Part shown: positions 57,234-64,000 of the stretch, in pieces
Position numbering within the stretch: position 1 is the first letter of the stretch
Layout of the letters: the number at the start of each line of letters is the position of its first letter
From: Flavobacterium flavigenum
Lineage (GTDB): Bacteria; Bacteroidota; Bacteroidia; Flavobacteriales; Flavobacteriaceae
Assembly: GCF_027111255.2 (NCBI RefSeq)
Contig: NZ_CP114285.2
Location: 2,418,001-2,482,000, forward strand
Length of the DNA: 64,000 nt
Direction of reading: 5' to 3'
Notes under the pieces: generated by a model
Seen by the model: only the letters and a program-made list of their open reading frames with translations
What the model was told of the DNA's origin: nothing
Database searches by the model: none
Made by a program: the position numbers and the translations under genes

Positions 57234-59750
57234 TTATTTCTTTGTTTCAACTTTGTTCAGAAATATCCAGGTTTCATCCGGTTTTGCGCCTTCGATTCCA
57301 GTTTGGTATTTTTTCATTAAGTTGTTCCAGTCGTTTACACGTGGATTATTTTCGGTTGTTTTTGGATTCAATTTATCCAGACTTTCTCCTTTTGGAATAC
57401 TGATGATCAACATTAATTGTCTTCCGTTTTTGAAGACCTGCAACTGCTGAAAATCGGCATTGCAGAAACCTTTTGCGATTTCAGGCCATTTTTCGAATTG
57501 AGTTGTGTGATAATCTACGTATTCTTTTTGCATTTTTTCATCGGCAACCAAATTCGCAGTCAGGACAATATTTTCCCATTCTGATACGGGTTTAGCATCT
57601 TTGCATCTTTCAAATTTCTGGAAGTCATAAACTGGATTTTCGTAGATTTTGATTTCCAAAGCCGGAAAAGCCAAAGCCAGTTTTCGCTTCGTTCTTTCCG
57701 GCTGGTTCATTAATCCGTAAATTACCAGATGGTTTTGCCATTGGTACAATTCTTCGCCTACAATTCGGAAACCTTTTATCGTCGATTTGATTTTTTCGAT
57801 ATCCAGATCTTTTCCGATTACTTCGATTGCGACTGATTTTGGCATTTCCTGTAAGCCCCAGGCTTCATCAATTACTACTTCTTTAGCCAGTAAACTGTTG
57901 TATGGCGGACGAATTCCTGCATTTTCTTTGATTTTTGGATTTACAAAAGCATAATTATCCTGCCAGATATTTCCTTTCGGACCATTATTGTTTTTCAGGA
58001 TTTTCTGAATTGGAATCCAGTTATTTTTTATTGTAAAGCCCTGACTTCCTTCATCCGTGTATAAATACAGCCATAAAAACGGATCGTGTGCATAAGGACT
58101 GTTGTAGACTTTATCGATATAATTTTCTTCAATTCGGCTGTCCGCTTGTGCTGAAAGGGTGTAAATTCCGGCTACGTCGTGCAGATGTTTGGCGTAATGA
58201 TGGATTTTATTTCGAAGGATTTTATTGTTTCTCATCACGTTTTCGGTATGCGTCCAGCCCCAGCCCATTGAAATACCGCTGTAAGCTACATCCGAAATTT
58301 CGTTATGTTCGATAGTCAGATTCTTGATAAAACCGGCTGCAATTCCCAGACATCCCCAATCTTCATTGGCTACATTGGTAATTAAGTTATCCGAAATCAC
58401 TTCATCCGAACAAACTACTCTTTCATCTTTTACAGTATAAGGCAAATGTGCTTCGAATGATTCTTCAGAGAAAACACCCAGATTGATTCCGTTTCCGCCA
58501 ATATCTTTGAAGAGATTTCCTTTCACTGTATTATGATTCGTTCCTCTGTGCAGATCCAATCCGGTAGAAGACAAATGCTCAAAAGAACAACTTTCAAAAA
58601 GCGTATTGTTAGCATAATTGATCTCAACAGCGGCTCTTGGTCTTCCAACCCAGCCCTGATTTTCCAAACTCGCTTGATTGGGAGTTCCAGGAGTTTTTAG
58701 TTTATAGGCATCTAATAAATACATTCCCGCCTGCAATGGCACATGACCTTGCTGTGAAGGACGAAGCCAGTTGCTGTACTGGAACGAAATTCCCTTGAAA
58801 TTAAAATGATGTACAGGAGTATCCAAAGTACCTTCCACTTTTACTAAATTTTCTAAAACCGGTACAGTAACTTTTGCGGAAGCCATATTTTCTCCAGCTC
58901 TTGGAATATAATAGATTTTACCTTTTTTTCTGTTTAAAAACCATTCTCCCGGTTCGTTAAGCATTGACATTCCGTTGTTTAAATAGAACGCTGAATTCCC
59001 GTTGTTTTTAGAAATCCACGGAGCCGGCCAGGGATGTTCGCTCTGAATTCGGCTTTCCGGTTTTTCGAAGGAAAGACGGGCGCTGTCTTTAACCACCTCG
59101 ATATTTTTGATTCGGAGATTGGCAATCGCCCACCATTGTACGATGTACATTTCCATTCCCGGCTCAAACTTCACCGATTTATTTTTGAAAGGAATCCAGC
59201 AGGTTTCTGTTGCAGCATCCCATGAAAGAATTCTGTCCATTTGAGTTCCTGCAGTACTTTTGGCTCTCACGGCTTTTTTGCCATTCACCCATAACTGACG
59301 GTAATTTAGAATTTCTCCCGCCTGCTGTGGCGCATCGGCTTCCCAGACTGTTCCTACTTTTAAGCCGTTTATGGCTAGTGCCGATTTTTTCCAGTTCTTT
59401 ATTTCGATTCCTCCGCTTAAGATTGGTTTGGCATTTGCATCCGCTTCAATAGTTGTTGGACTGTCAGCTGTTCCGGAATCTTCAGGTCTTATGAATAGAG
59501 GTTCGTTTAAATAATATGTTCCGTTCATTACAATAATACGGATTCCGTCTTTTATCGATGCATCTTTTAATCGGCGCAGTTCTCTTGCTTTTCTTACGGC
59601 CATATGGACCGTTGCCAAAGGACTTGCTTTTGTTCCGGGATTGGTGTCTTTACCTTGGGGTGAAACCCAAATTTCGGCTGCATTCAGTGAGAATGTGCAA
59701 ATTGTTATTAAAAAGAGAATTAGAACTTTTATAAAAGTATTTAAACGCAT
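57234..59750 (-). CDS. Secreted beta-helix glycosidase-like protein fused to an L-rhamnose-mutarotase-like domain
   Basis: 838 residues. Signal peptide ends about residue 24. The first 620 residues are a right-handed beta-helix resembling GH141 and other beta-helix hydrolases: AEIWVSPQGKDTNPGTKASP, YYLNEPLFIRPEDSGTADSP, PILSGGIEIKNW, then FESCSFEHLSSTGLDLHRGT, GNGINLGVFSEESF and IEHNEISDVAYSGISMGWGW. The last 203 residues (636-838) differ: the part from about 730 follows L-rhamnose mutarotase (RhaM), with KEYVDYHTTQFEKWPEI (His748), LQVFKNGRQLMLIISIP and VNDWNNLMKKY; the preceding half looks like a second, diverged copy. This suggests release of rhamnose followed by anomer conversion. Upstream is the CAGGA site; downstream are the MocA and symporter genes. 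Start ATG at 59750. Confidence 0.8.
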   Translation of the reverse strand: MRLNTFIKVLILFLITICTFSLNAAEIWVSPQGKDTNPGTKASPLATVHMAVRKARELRRLKDASIKDGIRIIVMNGTYYLNEPLFIRPEDSGTADSPTTIEADANAKPILSGGIEIKNWKKSALAINGLKVGTVWEADAPQQAGEILNYRQLWVNGKKAVRAKSTAGTQMDRILSWDAATETCWIPFKNKSVKFEPGMEMYIVQWWAIANLRIKNIEVVKDSARLSFEKPESRIQSEHPWPAPWISKNNGNSAFYLNNGMSMLNEPGEWFLNRKKGKIYYIPRAGENMASAKVTVPVLENLVKVEGTLDTPVHHFNFKGISFQYSNWLRPSQQGHVPLQAGMYLLDAYKLKTPGTPNQASLENQGWVGRPRAAVEINYANNTLFESCSFEHLSSTGLDLHRGTNHNTVKGNLFKDIGGNGINLGVFSEESFEAHLPYTVKDERVVCSDEVISDNLITNVANEDWGCLGIAAGFIKNLTIEHNEISDVAYSGISMGWGWTHTENVMRNNKILRNKIHHYAKHLHDVAGIYTLSAQADSRIEENYIDKVYNSPYAHDPFLWLYLYTDEGSQGFTIKNNWIPIQKILKNNNGPKGNIWQDNYAFVNPKIKENAGIRPPYNSLLAKEVVIDEAWGLQEMPKSVAIEVIGKDLDIEKIKSTIKGFRIVGEELYQWQNHLVIYGLMNQPERTKRKLALAFPALEIKIYENPVYDFQKFERCKDAKPVSEWENIVLTANLVADEKMQKEYVDYHTTQFEKWPEIAKGFCNADFQQLQVFKNGRQLMLIISIPKGESLDKLNPKTTENNPRVNDWNNLMKKYQTGIEGAKPDETWIFLNKVETKK

Positions 59751-59874
59751 TTTTTTATTTTTTAGGTAAAGCCGTAAAGGGTTTATTTCTTAACAGTATA
59801 AGACTTATAAATAAATGTATTTTTTAAACTTTTACCAAATGAGGGTACAATTTAACAGAACATAAAAATATAAG

Positions 59875-59891
59875 TGTCCTGTACCCTCCTG
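59875..59891 (-). promoter_or_regulatory. CAGGA direct-repeat site upstream of the beta-helix/RhaM gene
   Basis: Minus strand: CAGGAGGGTACAGGACA, identical at 15 of 17 bases to the GH78 copy. A weak -7-like TTAAATTG lies at 59848-59855, 22 bases from the proximal half-site. The leader would be about 90 bases. Confidence 0.65.
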
Positions 59892-60010
59892 CTTTACATT
59901 TGATCCGTGGTATCAGTGCGTATAAATAAAAAATAGCAAAAAGCTGCAATTAACTTACAGACAGTCGCAATCCTTTTTTCATCTATTAAATATATTGTAA
60001 ATATTTTTTA

Positions 60011-60018
60011 TAAATTTG
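60011..60018 (+). promoter_or_regulatory. Candidate GH28-PL10 promoter -7 element
   Basis: TAAATTTG fits TAnnTTTG exactly. A TTTG-type -33 element at the usual 19-21 base spacing is not seen. Start would be near 60025, leaving a leader of about 125 bases before the ATG at 60152. Confidence 0.45.
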
Positions 60019-60032
60019 TGCAATCGATTACA
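60019..60032 (+). promoter_or_regulatory. LacI-family operator-like palindrome
   Basis: TGCAATCGATTACA is a 14-base palindrome with a single mismatched pair and central CG, fitting TGnAAnCGnTTnCA. It directly abuts the -7 element, so a bound repressor would block transcription start. The regulator gene is not in the window. Confidence 0.5.
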
Positions 60033-60151
60033 TTATTGTATTTTCGTTTTTTTACGAAACTAATTTTATAATTTGTAAAAAAAGTATTATCAAGATAAAC
60101 ATATCGTACTATTTTGATACATAAAATTAAACTTTAACTAATTCAATAAGA

Positions 60152-61846
60152 ATGAAAACTAATCTAACTACCTTTTTCCGTATGCTTTTGGCTGTTTTGA
60201 CAGTAAGCTGTTCAGGAAATGTGATAGCACAAAAGTCAAAATCCTATGACACTTATGCGAACATTGAGTTTAAAATGCCGAAGGTCGAGGAGCCGAAAAT
60301 TCCAAAAAACACGGTCAACCTAAAAGATTTTGGTGCAGTAAATGGCGGATATGTTTTAAACACAAAAGCTTTTGAAGATGCCATTAATGCGCTTTCAAAA
60401 AAAGGAGGAGGGAAATTAATTATTCCTCCGGGAATCTGGTTAACAGGACCAATTATTCTAAAAAGTAATATTGAGTTACATGCAGAAAGAGGTGCACTGA
60501 TAAAATTTTCTACAGATAAAAGTTTATACCCACTTATCGAAACTAATTTTGAAGGTTTAAACACCTGGAGATGTATCTCTCCTATTTACGGTAAGAATTT
60601 AGAAAATATTGCTTTTACAGGAAAAGGGGTTTGGGATGGCTCAGGTGAAGCATGGAGACAGGTTAAAAGAAGTAAAGTTACAGAAAGCCAGTGGAAAGAT
60701 TTTGTTTCTTCAGGTGGTGTTGTAAATGAGCAAAAAACAAGCTGGTATCCATCAGAAGTATTTATGAATGCTTCGAAGGGAGGTCCAATAGACCAAAATG
60801 TTCGTCTGGATTTAAAAACCAAAGAAGATTTTGAAAAAATTCATGATTTCCTTCGTCCGGTCTTAGTGAGTATCCAAAACAGTAAAAGGGTGCTATTTGA
60901 CGGACCTGTTTTTCAAAATTCTCCGGCATGGAACATTCACCCTTTTATGATTGAAGATTTAATCGTAAGAAATATAACGGTTCGTAATCCTTGGTTTTCA
61001 CAAAATGGAGACGGACTTGATGTAGAATGCTGTAAAAATGTTGTAATCGAAAACTCCAGTTTTGATGTGGGTGATGATGCCATCTGTATTAAATCAGGAA
61101 AAGACAAAGATGGTCGTGACAGAGGTATTCCGAGTGAAAATATCATAGTAAGAAATAATATAGTTTATCATGGACACGGAGGTGTAACGGTAGGTAGCGA
61201 AATGTCAGGAGGTGTAAAAAACCTTCACGTATCTAATTGTACTTTTATGGGAACTGATGTTGGTTTACGTTTCAAAAGTGCACGAGGGCGCGGAGGTGTT
61301 GTAGAAAACATTTTTATTTCTGATATTTTTATGACCGATATTCCGTCTCAGGCGATTTCGTTCAACCTTTACTATGGAGGAAAATCCATAGCAGAAACTT
61401 TGGAAGAAGGCGGTGCAAAAATTGTCAATCAAAAAATGCCTGTAGATGAAAAAACGCCTCAGTTCAAAAACATTTCGATAAAAAACATCACAATCAAAGG
61501 AGCACAACAAGCTGTATTTTTACAAGGACTTCCTGAAATGAACCTTGAAAATATTGAAATCTCTAATCTGATTGCAAAAGCAGAAAATGGATTTACTATT
61601 GTTGATGCTAACGGAATCAAAATTCACAATGCAAAACTGGATATTGAAAAACCAAATGTAATTGATATTTACAATGGTAAAAACATGTCGTTTAAGGATA
61701 TTGAATTCAATTCTACTTCACCTAAAGCCATTACTATTAATGGAGAAGCTACTGAAAATATAGAATTTGTTCCTTCTGCCAATTCAGATTTTGCCAAGAA
61801 AACAGTTATTGGAGAAACGGTTCCAAAATCAGCTGTAAAACTATAG
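60152..61846 (+). CDS. Polygalacturonase-like glycoside hydrolase family 28
   Basis: Secreted beta-helix hydrolase of 564 residues, longer than the GH28 at 4331. The N-terminus is either a lipoprotein (LAVLTVSC, Cys20) or cut after VIAQ27; both fit. Signatures: NGDG (285-288, Asp287), GDD (307-309), GHG (341-343, His342) and RFK (373-375, Arg373/Lys375). The usual NTDG and RIK are NGDG and RFK here. An inserted segment (WKDFVSSGGVVNEQKTSWYP, about 180-235) lengthens a loop near the substrate cleft, a feature common in exo-acting members. It leads a plus-strand pair with PL10, under a LacI-like operator. Likely galacturonate release from oligosaccharides. Start ATG at 60152. Confidence 0.91.
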   Translation: MKTNLTTFFRMLLAVLTVSCSGNVIAQKSKSYDTYANIEFKMPKVEEPKIPKNTVNLKDFGAVNGGYVLNTKAFEDAINALSKKGGGKLIIPPGIWLTGPIILKSNIELHAERGALIKFSTDKSLYPLIETNFEGLNTWRCISPIYGKNLENIAFTGKGVWDGSGEAWRQVKRSKVTESQWKDFVSSGGVVNEQKTSWYPSEVFMNASKGGPIDQNVRLDLKTKEDFEKIHDFLRPVLVSIQNSKRVLFDGPVFQNSPAWNIHPFMIEDLIVRNITVRNPWFSQNGDGLDVECCKNVVIENSSFDVGDDAICIKSGKDKDGRDRGIPSENIIVRNNIVYHGHGGVTVGSEMSGGVKNLHVSNCTFMGTDVGLRFKSARGRGGVVENIFISDIFMTDIPSQAISFNLYYGGKSIAETLEEGGAKIVNQKMPVDEKTPQFKNISIKNITIKGAQQAVFLQGLPEMNLENIEISNLIAKAENGFTIVDANGIKIHNAKLDIEKPNVIDIYNGKNMSFKDIEFNSTSPKAITINGEATENIEFVPSANSDFAKKTVIGETVPKSAVKL

Positions 61847-61863
61847 TTAATTAAACTTTTATC

Positions 61864-61902
61864 CTTCAGTTGTGTCTAAGTTAAAACTAAGCACAACTGA
61901 AG
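61864..61902 (+). terminator. Intergenic hairpin between GH28 and PL10
   Basis: CTTCAGTTGTG (61864-61874) pairs perfectly with CACAACTGAAG (61892-61902) around a 17-base loop. No T-run follows, so it is more likely an mRNA-stability or partial attenuation element than a strong terminator. It supports the ATG at 61917 over the GTG at 61872. Confidence 0.65.
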
Positions 61903-61916
61903 TTCATCAAATTACT

Positions 61917-63125
61917 ATGAAAACATCACAAAGTCTGTCCAGAAATAAGAGTTTATTATTTGGAATCTTACTCACCTCTTTTTCGTTTCTTTATTCAGCT
62001 GCACAATCTGAAAAAGACAAAAAGACGGCGGTAATCAGTACAAAACCATTTAACGACAGTATGAATCACTGGTATGGTATTGCCGATAAAAGTAATATCG
62101 TAAATCCGATTCCGAATCAGCCGAGATACGAAGAATCCGAATACACCAAAATAGCGGATAATATCATTTACTTTCAGCGTGATAATGGAGGATGGCCAAA
62201 AAATTATGACATGCGTGCTATTTTAACGTCTGAGCAGATAAATGATATTGTAGGTTCAAGGTCTGTTTTGCATACCACTTTTGACAATGGTACTACTTAC
62301 ACTCATGTCTATTATCTGGCGCAGGTTTATACACTGACTAAAATAGAAAAATACAAAACGGCCTGTCTGAAAGGAATTGATTTTATTTTGGAAGCACAAT
62401 ATCCTAACGGTGGATGGCCTCAATATTATCCTCTGGAAAAAGGATACAGCCGCCATATTACCTTTAATGACGGCGCTTATATGGGAATCATGAATTTGCT
62501 TGACAAAATAGTAAGCAACAGCCCTGAATTTGATTTTATGGATGCCGCTACTAAAAACAAAGTGAACGCTGCTTACCAAAACGGAATTGACTGTATCTTA
62601 AAAACACAAATTTCTGACCATGGAAAACTTAGCGCCTGGTGCCAGCAGCATGACGAGGTAACTTTACTTCCGGTATGGGCCAGAAAATTTGAACCGCCAA
62701 GTATCAGTAATGCAGAAAGTGTTGATATTGTTTTGTTTTTAATGAAAATTGAAAATCCGAGTGAACAGGTTATCAGAGCTGTACAAAGTGCTGTTAAGTG
62801 GTTTGAGGATTCTAAAATATACAATACAAGAGTAGAAACTTTTGAAGCTCCCGAGATGGATTCAAAATTCAAAAAAATTAAAGATGACCGCCGTGTGGTA
62901 AACGATCCTACAGCACCTCCAATCTGGACACGCTATTATGAATTAGGTACGGGAAGACCTTTGTTTTGTGACAGGGACAGTGTGTATCTTTATTCATTGG
63001 CAGAAGTAAGCCGTGAACGCCGAACCGGTTATGCATGGTATACCTATAATCCTGAAAAAGTATTGAAGAAGTATCCGGAATGGCAGAAAAAATGGACTCC
63101 TGAAACTGATGTCTTAAAAAAATAA
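61917..63125 (+). CDS. Pectate lyase, PL10 family
   Basis: Secreted alpha/alpha-toroid lyase, 402 residues from the ATG at 61917; the GTG at 61872 sits in a hairpin. A signal peptide ends about SAAQS. PL10 signatures are in order: NIIYFQRDNGGWPKNYDM, TTFDNGTTYTHVYYLAQVY, AQYPNGGWPQYYPLEKGYSR, HITFNDGAYMGIMNLL, LSAWCQQHDEVTLLPVWARK and PPSISNAESVDIVLFLM, with the RxYELGTGRPLFCDRDS end region. Calcium-dependent endo-cleavage of polygalacturonate is expected, giving unsaturated oligogalacturonides. It follows GH28 by 70 bases on the same strand and shares its promoter. Unlike PL9 it has no T9SS tail, so it is probably periplasmic. A hairpin terminator follows at 63132. Confidence 0.93.
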   Translation: MKTSQSLSRNKSLLFGILLTSFSFLYSAAQSEKDKKTAVISTKPFNDSMNHWYGIADKSNIVNPIPNQPRYEESEYTKIADNIIYFQRDNGGWPKNYDMRAILTSEQINDIVGSRSVLHTTFDNGTTYTHVYYLAQVYTLTKIEKYKTACLKGIDFILEAQYPNGGWPQYYPLEKGYSRHITFNDGAYMGIMNLLDKIVSNSPEFDFMDAATKNKVNAAYQNGIDCILKTQISDHGKLSAWCQQHDEVTLLPVWARKFEPPSISNAESVDIVLFLMKIENPSEQVIRAVQSAVKWFEDSKIYNTRVETFEAPEMDSKFKKIKDDRRVVNDPTAPPIWTRYYELGTGRPLFCDRDSVYLYSLAEVSRERRTGYAWYTYNPEKVLKKYPEWQKKWTPETDVLKK

Positions 63126-63131
63126 AACCAT

Positions 63132-63167
63132 AAAAAAAGCGTGAATTTAATATTTCACGCTTTTTTT
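63132..63167. terminator. Bidirectional terminator between PL10 and lactonase genes
   Basis: AAAAAAAGCGTGAA with TTTCACGCTTTTTTT gives a strong stem with T-runs in both directions. It lies 7 bases after the PL10 stop and 20 bases before the convergent gene's stop. Confidence 0.9.
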
Positions 63168-63186
63168 ATGAAAATATTTATTATTT

Positions 63187-64000
63187 CTAATTATTTAGTT
63201 TATAAAATGATTTAGCATTTTCAGACCAGATTTTATTCTGATCCTCAATCGAAAGCTGAGACATATAATCTTCTAATATTTTCACTAACTCTTTATAATC
63301 CGAAGCTACATTGCAAACCGGCCAGTCAGATCCGAACATTAATTTATCAGCAGTAAAGTTTTCAAAAATAACATCCAGATACGGTTTTAAATCGGATGGT
63401 TTCCAATTGTTCCAGTCGGCTTCCGTCACCATTCCGGAAATTTTACATTTTACATTTTTGAATTTTGAAATCTCTTCAATTCCTTTTTTCCAGGATTCAA
63501 TATCGCCCGATTTAATATCCGGTTTTGCAATATGATCAATCACAAAAGCCTGCTCCGGAAAAGATTTTACCAAATCAATGGCAGCTGGTAACTGACGATG
63601 AAAAATCAGAATATCATACGTAAAATTGAATTCCTTCAAAGCTGCGATTCCATTACGAAATGCCGCTCCAAACATAAAATCATCCGCTTCTCCCTGAACA
63701 ACATGTCTGAAACCTTTCAGTTTTTCAAATTGAGAAAAATGACTCAATCGCTCTGAAATATCTTCACTTCTTAAATCAACCCAGCCCACAACTCCTTTTA
63801 TAAAGTCATTTTTTAAAGCGAGATCCAGTAAAAAATGGGTTTCTTCTTCAGACTGACTTGCCTGAACCGCCACGCATCCGGAAAATTGATTTTCTGAAAG
63901 CAATGGCGACAAATCTTCGGGTAAAAAATCCCTTTGAATCTTTTTCATCGAATCATCGATCCAGCTATCCCTAACCGGATCAAATATCCAAAAATGCTGA
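63187..64000 (-). CDS. Amidohydrolase-family sugar lactonase-like protein (5-prime end beyond window)
   Basis: At least 271 codons; the frame stays open to the window end. There the sequence reads QHFWIFDPVRDSWIDDSMKK, the usual start region of the L-fuconolactonase/L-rhamnonolactonase group (HQHFW metal ligand). The ATG at 63948 is therefore an internal Met. Other features: VAVQASQSEEETHFLLDLAL, GVVGWVDLRS, LKGFRHVVQGE with the metal-site His, FVIDHIAKPDI, CKISGMVTEADW and LMFGSDWPVCN with the catalytic Asp. The enzyme would open a sugar lactone produced from rhamnose, fucose or galacturonate by a dehydrogenase. It fits a non-phosphorylating pathway for pectin-derived sugars; the specific lactone cannot be read here. 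Confidence 0.87.
   Translation of the reverse strand, partial: QHFWIFDPVRDSWIDDSMKKIQRDFLPEDLSPLLSENQFSGCVAVQASQSEEETHFLLDLALKNDFIKGVVGWVDLRSEDISERLSHFSQFEKLKGFRHVVQGEADDFMFGAAFRNGIAALKEFNFTYDILIFHRQLPAAIDLVKSFPEQAFVIDHIAKPDIKSGDIESWKKGIEEISKFKNVKCKISGMVTEADWNNWKPSDLKPYLDVIFENFTADKLMFGSDWPVCNVASDYKELVKILEDYMSQLSIEDQNKIWSENAKSFYKLNN

Larger units (their letters stand above)
59751..60151. other. Divergent regulatory region between beta-helix and GH28 genes
   Basis: 401 bases, no gene. It contains the CAGGA repeat (59875), facing the minus-strand gene, and a TAAATTTG -7 element with a LacI-like operator (60011-60032), facing the plus-strand GH28-PL10 pair. The remaining sequence is AT-rich without further clear structure. 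Confidence 0.75.

Overview
The window is a low-GC chromosome segment from a Flavobacterium-like member of the Bacteroidota. Evidence for this: a SusC/SusD pair, a type IX secretion C-terminal sorting domain, TAnnTTTG-type -7 promoter elements, many secreted and lipoprotein enzymes, and several intergenic palindrome families of the kind common in Flavobacterium. Almost everything serves the breakdown of pectin (homogalacturonan, rhamnogalacturonan and their side chains).

Bases 1-43404 are one long minus-strand pectin utilization locus that looks like two head-to-tail transcription units. The upstream unit (43404 down to 21563) encodes a GH78 rhamnosidase, two uncharacterised beta-propeller proteins, a GH2 beta-galactosidase, a GH106 rhamnosidase, an SGNH acetylesterase, a DUF5703 protein, a PL1 pectate lyase, a GH127-type arabinofuranosidase and a CE8 pectin methylesterase. 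After a 779-base gene-free gap, the second unit (20783 to beyond base 1) encodes SusC, SusD, two PL1 lyases flanking a DUF3826 protein, a large beta-helix plus TIM-barrel protein, a GH140 apiosidase-like enzyme, a GH28 polygalacturonase, a GH43 enzyme, a sialidase-fold protein and the start of a second GH78 enzyme. Esterases strip methyl and acetyl groups, lyases and GH28 cut the backbone, exo-enzymes remove rhamnose, galactose, arabinose and perhaps apiose, and SusCD imports the products.

Bases 43405-54364 are a mixed region: a hypothetical secreted protein, an AraC regulator divergent from a fosmidomycin-resistance-like MFS pump, a degenerate M23 peptidase-like protein, a PsiD/phosphatidylserine-decarboxylase-like pyruvoyl enzyme, a PL9 pectate lyase with a T9SS tail, a NACHT NTPase and an orphan HigA-like regulator.

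Bases 54390-64000 return to pectin sugars: a sodium/sugar symporter coupled to a Gfo/Idh/MocA oxidoreductase, a beta-helix protein fused to an L-rhamnose-mutarotase-like domain, a plus-strand GH28-PL10 pair, and the body of an amidohydrolase-type sugar lactonase cut by the window edge.

The most interesting signal is regulatory. A direct repeat (CAGGA-N5-CAGGA, exact 10-base period) occurs upstream of the first gene of each of the three minus-strand pectin units (20956, 43453 and 59875), about 22-23 bases upstream of a -7-like element. It looks like the binding site of a shared activator that is not encoded here.
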